A stretch of DNA of 64,000 nucleotides. Source: Nocardioides sp. CER19 (GTDB lineage: Bacteria > Actinomycetota > Actinomycetes > Propionibacteriales > Nocardioidaceae). Shown here piece after piece: positions 51,814 to 61,455 of this stretch; position 1 is the stretch's first letter, and every line of letters begins with the position of its first letter. The position numbers were made by a program, and so were the translations under genes. The notes beneath the pieces were generated by a model that saw only the letters and a list, made by a program, of their open reading frames with translations, had not been told where the DNA came from and made no database searches. Location: positions 620,001 through 684,000 of the forward strand of contig NZ_JARVWS010000003.1 of the NCBI RefSeq assembly GCF_029846275.1, in the 5' to 3' direction.

Positions 51814-52920
51814 TCAGAACCGGAGGGTCCGCCGGCGAAGGTCGGCGACGACGTCTGCCATGGCGCCACCGGCGGCCAGTGCGTCGCGTTGTCGGGTCGC
51901 GCCGGTGCCGCGGGTCATGAACGTGTGCAGGCCGGCCCTCACGAGCTCGGTGTCACCGGCGGTCTCGAGGGGCTCGGCGACCAGGTCCGCCAGCTGCTGC
52001 CCGACGTCAGCGGCCGGCGCGAGCTCGCGCGACGCCGGTGACACCAGCCGGTCCGCCAGCCCGAACCGGGCAGCTCTCCAGGCTGCAGCGCGCAGCTCGT
52101 CCACGCGCCACGCGTCCGGCGGGTCACCCGCGCGCTCCGCGAAGTGCACGACGAGGGCGCGGGCCAGAGCCGCAATCACCATCGCGTCATCGAGGTCGGT
52201 GCACACGTCAGCGACGCGGAACTCCACCGTCGGGTAGCGGTGGGAGAGTCGCACGTCGAGGTTGATCAGGCCCTCGTCGAGCGCCGCGCCGCGAGCGACC
52301 ATGTCCTTCGCTCGAGCGCGGTATGCGTCGGCGTTCCCGAAGAGCTCCGCCGGCCCGCTCGTCGGCCACATGTTCCACACCCGCGACCGCCAGCTGGCGT
52401 GCCCGGTGTCGACCCCGTGCCAGAAGGGCGAGTTCGTGCTCAACGCGAGCAGGACAGGGATCCAGGGACGTACGCGGTCGATGACCGCGACTCCCTCCTC
52501 CGGATCGGCCACCTCGACGTGGACGTGCATGGCGCACATCAAGGACTGACGCGCCGTCTCCCCGTAGTGCAGGTCGACGGCCGAGTACCGATCTCCGGGC
52601 GAGATCTTGCGGCCGGTCGACGTCATGGCGAGGACGGGACCCGGGACCGCCAGGGGCGCGACCCCCATCGCCGCCCCGACGTCCGCGATCCGTGCGCGGC
52701 CACCGGCCAGCTCGTTGCGGACCGAACCGATGTCGGTGTGCGGTCCGGTCGCCACCTCCACCTGGGCGAGGAAGAACTCGTGCTTGAGCGAAGCGCCGTT
52801 GTCGTCGTCGCCGACCCCCTCACATCCTGCCAACACCTCACGCGCCAGCGGTCGCACCTCACCGGTCACCACGTCGCTGAGGAGGAGCTCCTCCTCGACG
52901 CCCAGACGGCGGCCGTTCAC
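51814..52920 (-). CDS. Glutamate-cysteine ligase, GCS2/YbdK type
   Basis: A 368-residue carboxylate-amine ligase of the GCS2 family. The N-terminal LGVEEELLLSDVVTGE, the CAMHVHVEVADPEEGV strand with metal ligands, and TVEFRVADVCTDLDDAM are family motifs. It joins glutamate to cysteine or another amine using ATP. Mycothiol-producing actinobacteria often carry such genes; the actual product may be a gamma-glutamyl amine. Single gene, convergent with murR. GTG start. Confidence 0.87.
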   Translation of the reverse strand: MNGRRLGVEEELLLSDVVTGEVRPLAREVLAGCEGVGDDDNGASLKHEFFLAQVEVATGPHTDIGSVRNELAGGRARIADVGAAMGVAPLAVPGPVLAMTSTGRKISPGDRYSAVDLHYGETARQSLMCAMHVHVEVADPEEGVAVIDRVRPWIPVLLALSTNSPFWHGVDTGHASWRSRVWNMWPTSGPAELFGNADAYRARAKDMVARGAALDEGLINLDVRLSHRYPTVEFRVADVCTDLDDAMVIAALARALVVHFAERAGDPPDAWRVDELRAAAWRAARFGLADRLVSPASRELAPAADVGQQLADLVAEPLETAGDTELVRAGLHTFMTRGTGATRQRDALAAGGAMADVVADLRRRTLRF

Positions 52921-53237
52921 CAGTACGCCCCGCGCGAGGTCAGCGTGACCGTGCAGGGCAGAGCGCGTATGCCGAGGTACCGGCTCAGGCCGGGCGGAGC
53001 GGACATCTGTCGGATGCTATCCGTCTGACGGCAGCGGCGCCGCAGGCGTTCGGGCCACGACGGCGGTCGCCTCTGCACGGGCGATGTCGTCCTCGCTCCG
53101 GCTGGGTGGTCGTCGTCGTGGCAGCCGCACTCCCGACCCCTGACGACGGTGCTGGCTCTCCGGTCGGTGTGGGTATCCACCGAGGCACCACGCCACCCGA
53201 GGTGGTCGTGCCAGCCGACTCTGACGAAGATGGGCCC

Positions 53238-54815
53238 GTGTTCGGACTCGAGATGGTCGTCCTGCTCGGAGTCGCCCTCGTGGCGTGCGGCGCGCTGGCG
53301 CGTCGCTATCCGATCGCTCCCGCCATCCTGCTGGTCCTCGTCGGCGTGCTGACCGGGTTCGCGCCGCACTTGCGAGAGGCCCAGCTGCCGCCGGAGGTCG
53401 TCCTTCTCCTGTTCCTTCCCGCGTTGCTCTACTGGGAGAGCCTGACCACCTCGCTGCGAGAGATCCGCAACAACCTGCGGGTCGTCGTGCTGACCAGCAC
53501 GGTGCTGGTGGTGGCCACGGCAGCCGCCGTCGCGTGGGCCGCACACGCGCTCGGCATGCAGTGGGGTCCGGCGTGGGTGCTCGGTGCGGCGCTCGCGCCG
53601 ACCGACGCGACTGCAGTCGGTGTCCTGGCCCGCGACCTGCCCCGCCGTACGGTCACGGTGCTGCGCGCCGAGAGCCTCATCAACGACGGCACCGCGCTGG
53701 TCATCTACGGACTGGCGGTCGGGGTCACCGTCGGCGAGGAGCAGCTGACCGGTTGGCACGTCACCTGGCTCCTGGTGCTCGCCTACGGTGGCGGCGTCCT
53801 GGCCGGAGGCCTGGTCGGGCTCGTCAGCTGGCAGGTACGCCGCCGGATGGACGACCCGATGCTCGAGGCCATCGCGATGCTGGTGACTCCGTTCGCGGCG
53901 TTCCTGCTGGCCGACGTCATCCATGCGTCAGGCGTTCTGGCTGTCGTCTGCTGCGGGCTGTTCATGAGCCAGGTGACGCCCCGGATCACGGGTGCGGCCA
54001 CGCGGCAGCTCGCCCTCCCCTTCTGGGCGGTCTCCACGACGGTGCTGAGCAGCGCCCTCTTCGTCCTCATCGGGATCTCGGCGCAGTCGGCGTTCCGCAG
54101 CCTCGCCAGCACGTCCGTTCGGCACGCGCTGGTGGCCACCCTCGTGGTGACCGCGGTCGTGATCGGGGTGCGGTGGGTGTGGACCTACACCACGCCGTAC
54201 CTGATCCGGATCCTCGACCGCCGCCCCGCGCAACGCTTGCGCCGGGTGGGCGCACGTCAGCGCACGGTGAGTGCGATGGCCGGCTTCCGTGGGGCGGTGT
54301 CGCTCGCCGCGGTCCTCGCCGTGCCGCACACGCTGGACTCCGGCGCCCCCTTCCCCGACCGGGACCTGATCGTGCTCGTCACGTCAGGAGTGATCGTGCT
54401 GACCCTCCTCCAAGCCCTGCTCCTCCCGTCGGTGGTGCGCTTCGCCCGACTGCCTGCCGACAACTCGGTCGCCGAGGAGCTCCAGCTCGCCGAGATCTTC
54501 ACCCTCGATGCGGCGATCGAGACCATCGACGCCACCGCCACCGAGCTCGGCATCGGCGAGCGGGTGGTCAGCCGGGTCCGCCACGATCTCGACAAGCAGC
54601 GCAGGCTCGTGGCTGCGGCCGGGAGCGACGGGGACCCGGTCGTCCAGCACGACGACCAATACACGAGCCTGTCGCTGGCACTCATCGCGCGCCGCCGGGA
54701 GGCGCTCCTCGAGCTACGCGACGAGCAGCGGATCGACGACATCGTGCTGCGCCAGGTGCAGACCCGGCTGGACCTGGAGGAGGTGCGGTTCTCGCGGGCG
54801 GGTCTCGTCGAGTGA
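53238..54815 (+). CDS. Na+/H+ antiporter, CPA1 family
   Basis: A 525-residue antiporter with about 12 membrane helices to residue 400, then a cytoplasmic tail. The ion-binding segments LAPTDATAV and ESLINDGTALVIY carry the conserved acidic pair. The tail has a helical region (QLAEIFTLDAAIETIDATATELGIG) typical of bacterial NhaP-type proteins. The GTG at 53238 was chosen because the membrane part begins there; longer upstream frames have unrelated composition. It exchanges Na+ or K+ for protons. Confidence 0.88.
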   Translation: MFGLEMVVLLGVALVACGALARRYPIAPAILLVLVGVLTGFAPHLREAQLPPEVVLLLFLPALLYWESLTTSLREIRNNLRVVVLTSTVLVVATAAAVAWAAHALGMQWGPAWVLGAALAPTDATAVGVLARDLPRRTVTVLRAESLINDGTALVIYGLAVGVTVGEEQLTGWHVTWLLVLAYGGGVLAGGLVGLVSWQVRRRMDDPMLEAIAMLVTPFAAFLLADVIHASGVLAVVCCGLFMSQVTPRITGAATRQLALPFWAVSTTVLSSALFVLIGISAQSAFRSLASTSVRHALVATLVVTAVVIGVRWVWTYTTPYLIRILDRRPAQRLRRVGARQRTVSAMAGFRGAVSLAAVLAVPHTLDSGAPFPDRDLIVLVTSGVIVLTLLQALLLPSVVRFARLPADNSVAEELQLAEIFTLDAAIETIDATATELGIGERVVSRVRHDLDKQRRLVAAAGSDGDPVVQHDDQYTSLSLALIARRREALLELRDEQRIDDIVLRQVQTRLDLEEVRFSRAGLVE

Positions 54816-54822
54816 GCGCGAC

Positions 54823-56199
54823 TCAGTCGCCGGTCGCGTCGGGCGCCACGAGTCGTACGTCGGGCTGCTGGAGCAGGCGCTTGGCCTCCCGGAGGCCGCT
54901 CGTCATCGCACCGTCCGCGTACCCGGCACGCTCACTCGTCGTGTGCTCACCCGCGAAGCAGATCCGGCCGACCGGCTCGCCGAGCACGTCGAGGTCCGAG
55001 GCCTGCTCGCCGGGGCGGACGTGGGCATAGGCGCCGAGGGCGAACTCGTCGTGGAGCCAGTCGGTGCTCACCGATCCGGTCGGCGCGGCCGGTAGCGGGT
55101 CGCCGTACACGGCCTCGAGCTGCTCCAGCGCCCACCCCTCGGGGTCGCGCCACATCGACGGGGCCGCGCTGTGCGCGACCAGGAACATCAGCGTCGGCGC
55201 GAGCCCGAAGTCCCACGTCCACGTCGCCGCCTCCCTGCGGTCGGCGGGATAGATGATCGAGTGCTGCAGCCCGGGATCCCGGTCGCGCCAGAACGGCTGG
55301 GCGAACGCGAGGACGACCTTCTCCATGTTCCCGAAGCCGGTGCGGTCGATGACGTCCTGCCGTTGCGCTGGGAGGGGCGGCTCGAAGTCGATCGCGCCCG
55401 CCTTGAGTACGCCGAGCGGCACGGTGACGACCACGTGGCTGCCGGCCTCGGACCAGCCGTCGCCGGTGACGACGACCCCGTCCTCGTTCTGCTCGATGCG
55501 CCGGACGGGAACACCGAGTCGGAGGGCACTGCCGGCCGCGAGCGGCCCCAGGACCGATCGGTAGCCGTCCACCGGGACGTTGTCCACGACGTCGCCGACG
55601 AACATGTCCTCGGTCAGCGCCCACCGCGCGGAGATGCCCTCCAACGGCCCGGCGCCGTCCTGCTCGACCATGGCGGCCATCAGCTGCCAGAGCCGCTCGT
55701 TCTCGGCGCCGCCCGGCCCGGCCGCTGCGAGGTACTCCTCGACCGCCTCGGCCGCCGACCGGTCCGTCCCGCCCGCCGCGAGCTCGGCGCGGACGCGCTC
55801 GGCGACGGGCTCGAAGACGGCGTACCCGACGCCTTCGAGCTCCTCGGCCGTCAGCCGGCGGCCCTCGGCGAGGTCGGCCCCGGTGAACCGGGTGCCGGTC
55901 GGATCGACGATCCACGGCACCGCCGCCTGCTCGATCCAGTGACTCAGGACGTTGTCGTCGGGATGGTGGATCCAGGCACCGCCGAGATCCGCCACGTGCC
56001 CGTCGACCTCGACGGTGTGGAGCCGCCCCCCGATCCGGTCTCGCGCCTCGACGACGACGCAGTCGACGCCGGCCGCGGTGAGCGCGTTGGCCACGGTGAG
56101 CCCGGCGATACCGGCACCGACGACGATCACCCGCCTCGGCGCGCCGGGCACAGGGCTCGGGATCTCGGCAGAACCGTCGTCGAAGACACGCGTGGGCAC
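54823..56199 (-). CDS. Flavin-containing amine oxidase
   Basis: A 458-residue monoamine-oxidase-type flavoprotein. N-terminal FAD motif VIVVGAGIAGLTVANALTAAG, GGRLHTVEVDG, ADLGGAWIHH, and the closing CFAGEHTTSERAGYADGAMTSG. It is related to plant polyamine oxidase and bacterial monoamine/putrescine oxidases. The GTG at 56199 has GGGAG 8 bases upstream; a longer frame reaches 56331 without support. It is the only amine oxidase of this window in the GC-rich part, and ends 7 bases from the antiporter gene on the other strand. Confidence 0.88.
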   Translation of the reverse strand: MPTRVFDDGSAEIPSPVPGAPRRVIVVGAGIAGLTVANALTAAGVDCVVVEARDRIGGRLHTVEVDGHVADLGGAWIHHPDDNVLSHWIEQAAVPWIVDPTGTRFTGADLAEGRRLTAEELEGVGYAVFEPVAERVRAELAAGGTDRSAAEAVEEYLAAAGPGGAENERLWQLMAAMVEQDGAGPLEGISARWALTEDMFVGDVVDNVPVDGYRSVLGPLAAGSALRLGVPVRRIEQNEDGVVVTGDGWSEAGSHVVVTVPLGVLKAGAIDFEPPLPAQRQDVIDRTGFGNMEKVVLAFAQPFWRDRDPGLQHSIIYPADRREAATWTWDFGLAPTLMFLVAHSAAPSMWRDPEGWALEQLEAVYGDPLPAAPTGSVSTDWLHDEFALGAYAHVRPGEQASDLDVLGEPVGRICFAGEHTTSERAGYADGAMTSGLREAKRLLQQPDVRLVAPDATGD

Positions 56200-56417
56200 A
56201 CCGGAGGCTCCCACAACCCGGCACCGGGCGGTACGGCGCCTCGTGTCCTGCGCCCCAGAACGCACACGCGTGTCGCCCAGCGGCCCGACCGTTTCGCTGC
56301 GGGTGACGCTCCGAGGTCGTGCTGACGGCATACTGAGCGCGACGTCCGGGTCGGACGTCCCGGACGAGGCACGCCGTACCCGGACAGCGACAAGACGGCG
56401 TCGTTGGAGGTCTCGTC

Positions 56418-56669
56418 ATGTACGACGTCGTTCAGATCGCTGGGTCTCTCCTGATCCTCGTCGCGTTCATCGCCGCCCTGAGCGGGCGTCTGACGCAGTC
56501 GTCCTATCGCTATCTCGCGGCGAACGCGCTCGGCTCGAGTGCCCTGGCCGCGACCGCCGTTGCCGGCCACGAGTGGGGCTTCATCCTGCTCGAGAGCGTG
56601 TGGGCACTGGTGTCGTCCTACTCGATCTACCGGAAGGCAGTCGGCGCGACCGTCGCCGCGTCGCACTAG
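56418..56669 (+). CDS. CBU_0592-family small membrane protein
   Basis: An 83-residue protein with three predicted helices (about 5-22, 32-50, 54-72). YDVVQIAGSLLILVAFIAALSGRL and SYRYLAANALGSSALA ... WGFILLESVWALVSSYSIYR fit the CBU_0592 domain. GGAGG lies 9 bases before the ATG. Role unknown; members occur next to transporters in many bacteria. Confidence 0.8.
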   Translation: MYDVVQIAGSLLILVAFIAALSGRLTQSSYRYLAANALGSSALAATAVAGHEWGFILLESVWALVSSYSIYRKAVGATVAASH

Positions 56670-56680
56670 CTGACCCGTTG

Positions 56681-57103
56681 TCAGCCGGCGAGCGTCGTCG
56701 AGATGAGGAACCGGTCGATCTCGATCCGGACGGCGACGCGCTGGGGATTCGGCCGGGGCACGCGGTAGCGCCCGGCATAGCACTCCTCCGCTCGGCGTAC
56801 GGCCGCTGGCTCTGTCAGGACCTGCGCGCGGCCCTCGAGGGTGGACCACCGTGCGCCGGCGACCTGGCAGGCGGCCACGGCGCTCCCCTCGGCTCCGGCG
56901 GCCGCCACGTGGCGAGCCTTCTGCGAGGCGCCGTGGGTGATGACCCAGGCGCACCGCTCCTCATGGTCGATCGCCACGCCGACCGGCACCGCGTGGGGCC
57001 GGCCGTCGGTGCGCACGGTTGTGAAGGTGCAGAGGTGGCGCTCGGTCCAGAACTCACGCAGGGCGGGCGGAAACGCGCCCCAGCCAGGCGTCCAGGAAGT
57101 CAT
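56681..57103 (-). CDS. PPOX-class F420/flavin-dependent protein (TIGR03618-like)
   Basis: A 140-residue split-barrel protein. FWTERHLCTFTTVRTDGRPHAVPVGVAIDHEERCAWVIT and QKARHVAAAG ... VAACQVAGARWSTLEGRAQVL follow the F420-dependent PPOX pattern. It probably reduces an unknown small molecule with F420H2 or FMN. Single gene convergent with the CBU_0592 gene. Confidence 0.86.
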   Translation of the reverse strand: MTSWTPGWGAFPPALREFWTERHLCTFTTVRTDGRPHAVPVGVAIDHEERCAWVITHGASQKARHVAAAGAEGSAVAACQVAGARWSTLEGRAQVLTEPAAVRRAEECYAGRYRVPRPNPQRVAVRIEIDRFLISTTLAG

Positions 57104-57171
57104 GTGGCCCAGTCTCTCGAACGCCCGGTGGCGACCTGCGTACGCGGCCCTGCGTCGAGGTGGCTCCGACG

Positions 57172-57354
57172 TCAGCGCCCGGCCAGCAGGATGGCCGCCC
57201 CCGCCGCGGTGGCGAACGTCGCGCCGTCGACACCTCCGCCTGCTTCGGCGACCGACCGGCGTCGTCGGCGACCGCCGACGGCGTGCCGGAGCCCGCCGAA
57301 GCGGGACTCGACCTCGGGCTTCGCGACGTCCTGGTGATGCGAGGTTCCGTACAT
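57172..57354 (-). CDS. Small hypothetical protein with C-terminal hydrophobic tail
   Basis: A 60-residue candidate. A GAGGAG box 6 bases before the ATG supports translation. The sequence has a basic stretch (GGRRRRRSV) then a short hydrophobic end (ATFATAAGAAILLAG) that could anchor it in the membrane. No family recognised. Confidence 0.5.
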   Translation of the reverse strand: MYGTSHHQDVAKPEVESRFGGLRHAVGGRRRRRSVAEAGGGVDGATFATAAGAAILLAGR

Positions 57355-57586
57355 GGGTTGCTCCTCACCGCTCCGACTCTTCCTTCACCACGATGCTCGT
57401 CGTCTGAGGTGGAGGGGCACATCGGGCAGTCGCCTGATCTCCGACAGATCAGCGAAGCGACGGCCGCCCTCAGCGCCTTACGGGCGTGCCCCTGCCCCGA
57501 CCAGGGTCTAGTCCCATCGTCTGATTGCGACTAAGACCCGCGCCTCACGACGCTGGTGGCATCGATCCACTGACCAGGAGGCAACC

Positions 57587-57991
57587 ATGCTGCATCAACT
57601 TCGTAGGCGGGCTCTCGTCGGGACCGGGGCGATCGCACTCGGTCTCACCACGTGCTTCACGGCCGCGGCCGGTCCGGCATCGGCCACGGGCGACGACGGC
57701 GTCCGGACCAGCGGCGCCTGCATCCACGGCGGCCATCTGAAGCTGAAGGCCAAGCACGACGACGGCAGGATCGAGGTCGAGTTCGAGGTCGACTCGAACC
57801 GTGCCGGCCAGAATTGGACCGTACGGATCAGGGACGACGGTGCTCTTGTCGTGGCACGGCATGCCAGGACTGCCGGGCGAAGTGGCTCGTTCTCGGTCGA
57901 GAAGAAGATCGCGAACAGGCCGGGCCCCGACAAGATCCGCGCCCGTGCGACCTTCAAGAATCGCACCTGCACCGGCACCGTGGTGGTGTGA
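57587..57991 (+). CDS. Small secreted protein
   Basis: A 134-residue protein with a Sec-type signal (RRRALVGTGAIALGLTTCFTAAAGPASA, cleavage near 33) and a mature beta-rich domain with two cysteines (GACIHGG and NRTCTG) that may form a disulfide. AGGAGG lies 5 bases before the ATG. No family recognised. The mature part is rich in charged residues (KHDDGRIEVEFEVD). Confidence 0.75.
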   Translation: MLHQLRRRALVGTGAIALGLTTCFTAAAGPASATGDDGVRTSGACIHGGHLKLKAKHDDGRIEVEFEVDSNRAGQNWTVRIRDDGALVVARHARTAGRSGSFSVEKKIANRPGPDKIRARATFKNRTCTGTVVV

Positions 57992-58091
57992 CCGACCATG
58001 AGGCGACGGAACGGGCCGCTGAGCCGTGCCGACGCCCTCGTGCCTCCTGACCCGATGGCCGGCACCCTGAGGAGAGGCGGAAGATGTCGAC

Positions 58092-59105
58092 ATGAACACG
58101 CCGATTCCCATGGTCATGTTCTCGGCGCGGCGGTACGACCGCGACTCGTTCGACGCCGCGCTCGGCGAGGTGGCCGACCAGGTCGCCATCCGCTACGTCG
58201 ACACCCGACTGACGACCGACACCGCGGCCCTCGCCGCCGGATCGCCGGTGGTCTGCGCGTTCGTCAACGACGACCTCGGCGAGCCGGTCCTCGATCGCCT
58301 CGCTGCTGGTGGGACGACGTGCGTCGCCTTGCGAAGTGCGGGCTACAACCACATCGACCTGGCCGCCGCGTCCCGGCTCGGGATCACCGTCGTCCGGGTC
58401 CCCGCGTACTCGCCGAACGCGGTGGCCGAACACACCCTTGCCCTGATCCTTGCGCTCAACCGGCACATCCCGCGGGCTCACGCGCGCGTCCGCGACGGCA
58501 ACTTCTCGCTCGACGGACTGGTCGGTTTCGACCTGGCCGGCAAGACCGCCACCGTCGTCGGCACGGGACAGATCGGTGCCATCGTCGCCCGCCTGCTGTG
58601 GCACCTGCGGTGCCGCGTACTTGCCGTCGACCCCTCTCACGACGCCCACCTTCTCGACCTCGGCATCGAGTACGTCGACCTGGCCCCCGGACTGGCCGAG
58701 GCGCACATCGTCTCCCTCAACTGTCCACTCACGCCCCACACCCGGCACCTGATCAACGCCGACGCGGTCGCGACGTTGCGGCCCGGAATGATGCTCGTCA
58801 ACACGGGCCGCGGGGCGCTGATCGACACGGCCGCCGTGGTCGAAGGGCTCAAGTCACGTCGCATCGGGTCGCTCGCACTCGACGTCTACGAGGAGGAGGA
58901 CGAGCTGTTCTTCGAGGATCGCAGCACCGAGGTGCTGGGCGACGACACGTTCGCCCGCCTGCTGACCTTCCCGAACGTCCTGATCACCGCTCACCAGGCG
59001 TTCTTGACACACGAGGCGCTGTCGGCGATCGCGACGACCACCTTGTCCAACGTCGTCGACGTCATCTCGGGCCGCCCGTGCCCGAACCTGGTGAGCCAGA
59101 GCTGA
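58092..59105 (+). CDS. D-2-hydroxyacid dehydrogenase (D-lactate dehydrogenase type)
   Basis: A 337-residue D-specific 2-hydroxyacid dehydrogenase. The NAD motif is VVGTGQIGAIVARLL, catalytic Arg is in NTGRGALID, Glu in YEEED, His in TAHQAFLT. SAGYNHIDLAAA and AYSPNAVAEHTLALIL are family-typical, and the overall pattern resembles LdhA, which reduces pyruvate to D-lactate. Single gene; start has a weak GAGGCGGAAG box 12 bases upstream. Confidence 0.88.
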   Translation: MNTPIPMVMFSARRYDRDSFDAALGEVADQVAIRYVDTRLTTDTAALAAGSPVVCAFVNDDLGEPVLDRLAAGGTTCVALRSAGYNHIDLAAASRLGITVVRVPAYSPNAVAEHTLALILALNRHIPRAHARVRDGNFSLDGLVGFDLAGKTATVVGTGQIGAIVARLLWHLRCRVLAVDPSHDAHLLDLGIEYVDLAPGLAEAHIVSLNCPLTPHTRHLINADAVATLRPGMMLVNTGRGALIDTAAVVEGLKSRRIGSLALDVYEEEDELFFEDRSTEVLGDDTFARLLTFPNVLITAHQAFLTHEALSAIATTTLSNVVDVISGRPCPNLVSQS

Positions 59106-59160
59106 CGCGCCATCGGCGCCGCACGGGTCGCGACCCACTGCTACACCGGCTACCCACGAG

Positions 59161-59188
59161 TGTCGATGAGCGGGTGTCGATGAGCGGG
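59161..59188. repeat. Perfect 14-bp tandem duplication
   Basis: TGTCGATGAGCGGG occurs twice in direct succession (59161-59174 and 59175-59188), in the gap between the D-lactate-dehydrogenase-like gene and the methyltransferase gene. It may be a replication slippage product or a tandem regulator site. Confidence 0.6.
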
Positions 59189-59253
59189 CGGGCATGGCGG
59201 GGGTCGCGAACAACGGCGAGGCGTCGACGTGGCGATCGTGCGACGCTGCGGGC

Positions 59254-60081
59254 ATGTCTGGTCGTGCCTTGAGTTTCGGAGGTGTGGCCGAAGCCTACGA
59301 GCAGTTCCGGCCCGGGTATCCAGGCGAGATCGTCGAGCAGGTGAGGGCCTACGCCGGCCAGCCGATTCGGTCAGCGCTCGAGGTCGGGGCCGGTACGGGC
59401 AAGGCGACCCGTCTGTTCGCGCAGGCGGGGGTCATGGTCACCGCGAGCGAGCCTGACGCGGCCATGCTCGACGAGCTGCGCAAGCGGGTGCCGCACGTGA
59501 CGACGCTGCAAGCTCGGTTCGAGGACCTTCCTCTGGCGAAGCGTTTCGGGCTGGTGTACTCCGCGGCGGCATTGCACTGGACGCGTCCTGAGGGCCGGTG
59601 GTCACGCGTGGCCGCCCTCCTGCGTCCGGGTGGGGTGTTCGCGAACTTCGGCGGTCCGGTGCGGTTGGCGGACCCGTCGGTGGAGCGGGTGGTGCAGGAG
59701 GCACGGGCACCGTTTCTCGCGAGCGATGAGGTTCCTTCGCCGGACGGGACGGCTCCGGAGGCGCGCCTGCAATGGCCGGGTACGGAGCTGGAGCGATCCG
59801 AGTGGTTCGTCGATGTTCAGCAGTCGGTGATCGAGCGGCGTTTCACCATGTCCGCAGCCGACTACGTCGGCTATCTGTCGACCGTATCGGCCTATCTGGA
59901 GCTTCCGGCCGCCGTGCAGCAGCAGGTCTACCGGCACATCTCGACCGTCCTGCCGGCGACGGTGGAGATCTCCGCGGACCTCATGGTCCATCTCGCGCGT
60001 CGACGCGAGCCGTCCTCACGCCACGAACCCTCGGTGCCACCCACCTCCGGACATCAGGATCTGCCGCCACGACACGTCTGA
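59254..60081 (+). CDS. Class I SAM-dependent methyltransferase
   Basis: A 275-residue methyltransferase of the Methyltransf_11/25 family. Motif I is ALEVGAGTGKATRLFAQ, an acidic motif II follows (TASEPDAAML), and post-I LQARFEDLPL. FRPGYPGEIVEQV at the front is shared with small-molecule methyltransferases of actinobacteria. The ATG at 59254 begins the conserved domain; frames upstream run through a tandem repeat. Substrate unknown. Confidence 0.83.
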   Translation: MSGRALSFGGVAEAYEQFRPGYPGEIVEQVRAYAGQPIRSALEVGAGTGKATRLFAQAGVMVTASEPDAAMLDELRKRVPHVTTLQARFEDLPLAKRFGLVYSAAALHWTRPEGRWSRVAALLRPGGVFANFGGPVRLADPSVERVVQEARAPFLASDEVPSPDGTAPEARLQWPGTELERSEWFVDVQQSVIERRFTMSAADYVGYLSTVSAYLELPAAVQQQVYRHISTVLPATVEISADLMVHLARRREPSSRHEPSVPPTSGHQDLPPRHV

Positions 60082-60121
60082 TCCGCCCGAGATGCGAGCG
60101 CGTGCATGCAAGGGGGCTCAC

Positions 60122-60127
60122 TATCCT
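60122..60127 (+). promoter_or_regulatory. -10 box for a leaderless transcript
   Basis: TATCCT ends 6 bases before the ATG at 60134 with no Shine-Dalgarno box. Confidence 0.5.
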
Positions 60128-60133
60128 CCCGCC

Positions 60134-60691
60134 ATGACTGAATCGACTCGCGACTCCCTCGGGCCCGCGGTTCACGGTGAATCCGAGGAGTTGCTGTCAG
60201 TTCTCGAGCGGAACCGACGGACCTTCGCTTGGAAGACGGGCGGGCTCGACGAGACGGGGCTACGCGCTACGACGGCCGCCAGCTCGATGACGCTCGGGGG
60301 CCTGGTCAAGCACGTGGCTCTGGTCGAGGCCGACTGGCTGGCGGTCAAGCTTGCCGGCGAGGAGTACGGCTCCCCGTGGGACGGCGTCGACTTCGACGCG
60401 GACCCCGACTGGGACTGGCGCACCGGCGCCGAGGATTCTCCCGAGAAGATCTATCGACTGTGGCTGGACGCGGTCGATCGCTCGCGTCGAATCGTCGCCG
60501 ATGTCATGGCGGAGCGTGGACTCGACGGGCCGGCCTCCTTCACCTGGCCCGGCGGCAAGACACCGACCGTACGCGCGATGCTCTTGGACATGATCGAGGA
60601 GTATGCGCGCCACACGGGACACGCAGACATCCTTCGTGAAGCGGTCGATGGCAGAGTCGGTGAAGGCGCGCCAGCGGACTTCTCCTTCTGA
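60134..60691 (+). CDS. DinB/DUF664-family protein
   Basis: A 185-residue four-helix DinB-like protein. SMTLGGLVKHVALVEADWLAVK carries the first metal His, and DMIEEYARHTGHADILREAVDG carries the second and third. DinB proteins of this kind include mycothiol-dependent maleylpyruvate isomerase relatives and thiol transferases. The ATG at 60134 is supported by a -10 box. Single gene. Confidence 0.87.
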   Translation: MTESTRDSLGPAVHGESEELLSVLERNRRTFAWKTGGLDETGLRATTAASSMTLGGLVKHVALVEADWLAVKLAGEEYGSPWDGVDFDADPDWDWRTGAEDSPEKIYRLWLDAVDRSRRIVADVMAERGLDGPASFTWPGGKTPTVRAMLLDMIEEYARHTGHADILREAVDGRVGEGAPADFSF

Positions 60692-60788
60692 CGGGCTCCT
60701 GCCTCGCCGTACCGCGATGCCGGACCCCGGGCCGAGACGAGTGCAGTGACTTCACCGGTGCGTGGGCAGGGCGTGCTCAACTTCTTGC

Positions 60789-61250
60789 ATGCGGATCGAC
60801 CTTCGGCCTCCGACCGACGCGGCGGGCATCACCATCGGGGCATCGCGGCCCGAGGCGATCCGGAGCTGCAGAGCCCTGGGAAGCCCCTCTGACTTTCACC
60901 GCGGGAACGAGACCAGCGTCTCACTCGTCGTTGAACGACCCTCGGGTTTGGTGACGTTCGTCTACTTCGACTCGACTGGCTCTGTGGAGGCGATTGAGTT
61001 CGGTCGCCCGACAACCGATACCGACGTCGTCGAGTACGCGGGCGTCGACGTCTTCGGCACCCCAGCCGAGGAACTGGCTCGCTGGCTGAGTGAACACACT
61101 CGGGTCGAGGTCGCCGACGAGGGACGGTCGATCACCGCCCCGGACCTGCTCCTCGCGCTCTGGCGTCCCGTGATTCCTCTGGACCTCGAAGACGAGGACG
61201 GCCGGTTCTTCGAGTCCGTGCTCCTTGCCGAGTCGGGCTACAACGGCTGA
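60789..61250 (+). CDS. Hypothetical protein
   Basis: A 153-residue protein I do not recognise. It is beta-rich (SLVVERPSGLVTFVYFDSTGSVEAIEF), with an acidic C-terminal half that ends LLAESGYNG. It may be a small immunity or SMI1/KNR4-like fold, but the similarity is weak. The ATG at 60789 is preferred over an upstream ATG at 60762 because residues before it have no pattern. Confidence 0.65.
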   Translation: MRIDLRPPTDAAGITIGASRPEAIRSCRALGSPSDFHRGNETSVSLVVERPSGLVTFVYFDSTGSVEAIEFGRPTTDTDVVEYAGVDVFGTPAEELARWLSEHTRVEVADEGRSITAPDLLLALWRPVIPLDLEDEDGRFFESVLLAESGYNG

Positions 61251-61455
61251 AGCGCACTCATCCGCCGCAACCCACGCGCCAAGTGAGTGACCAGTCCGCC
61301 ATCAGCAACTGACCCGTTCACACTCGACCCCAGAGCATCAACGCCCTCGTCGTGGGTGATCCTGGCTGGAACGTCGGCAGCGAGGGCAGGCAGGATCGAT
61401 CGACTGCGGCCCCGACAGTCTCATCGGAACACCCACCACCAGATGCAGCCCCGCG

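Noticed and set aside
52917..53924. 335-codon minus-strand open frame across the antiporter start
   Set aside because: It overlaps membrane-helix codons of the antiporter and encodes a low-complexity charged sequence.
54947..56419. 490-codon minus-strand frame overlapping the amine oxidase
   Set aside because: Shadow frame of the amine oxidase, extremely Arg/Gly-rich without domains.
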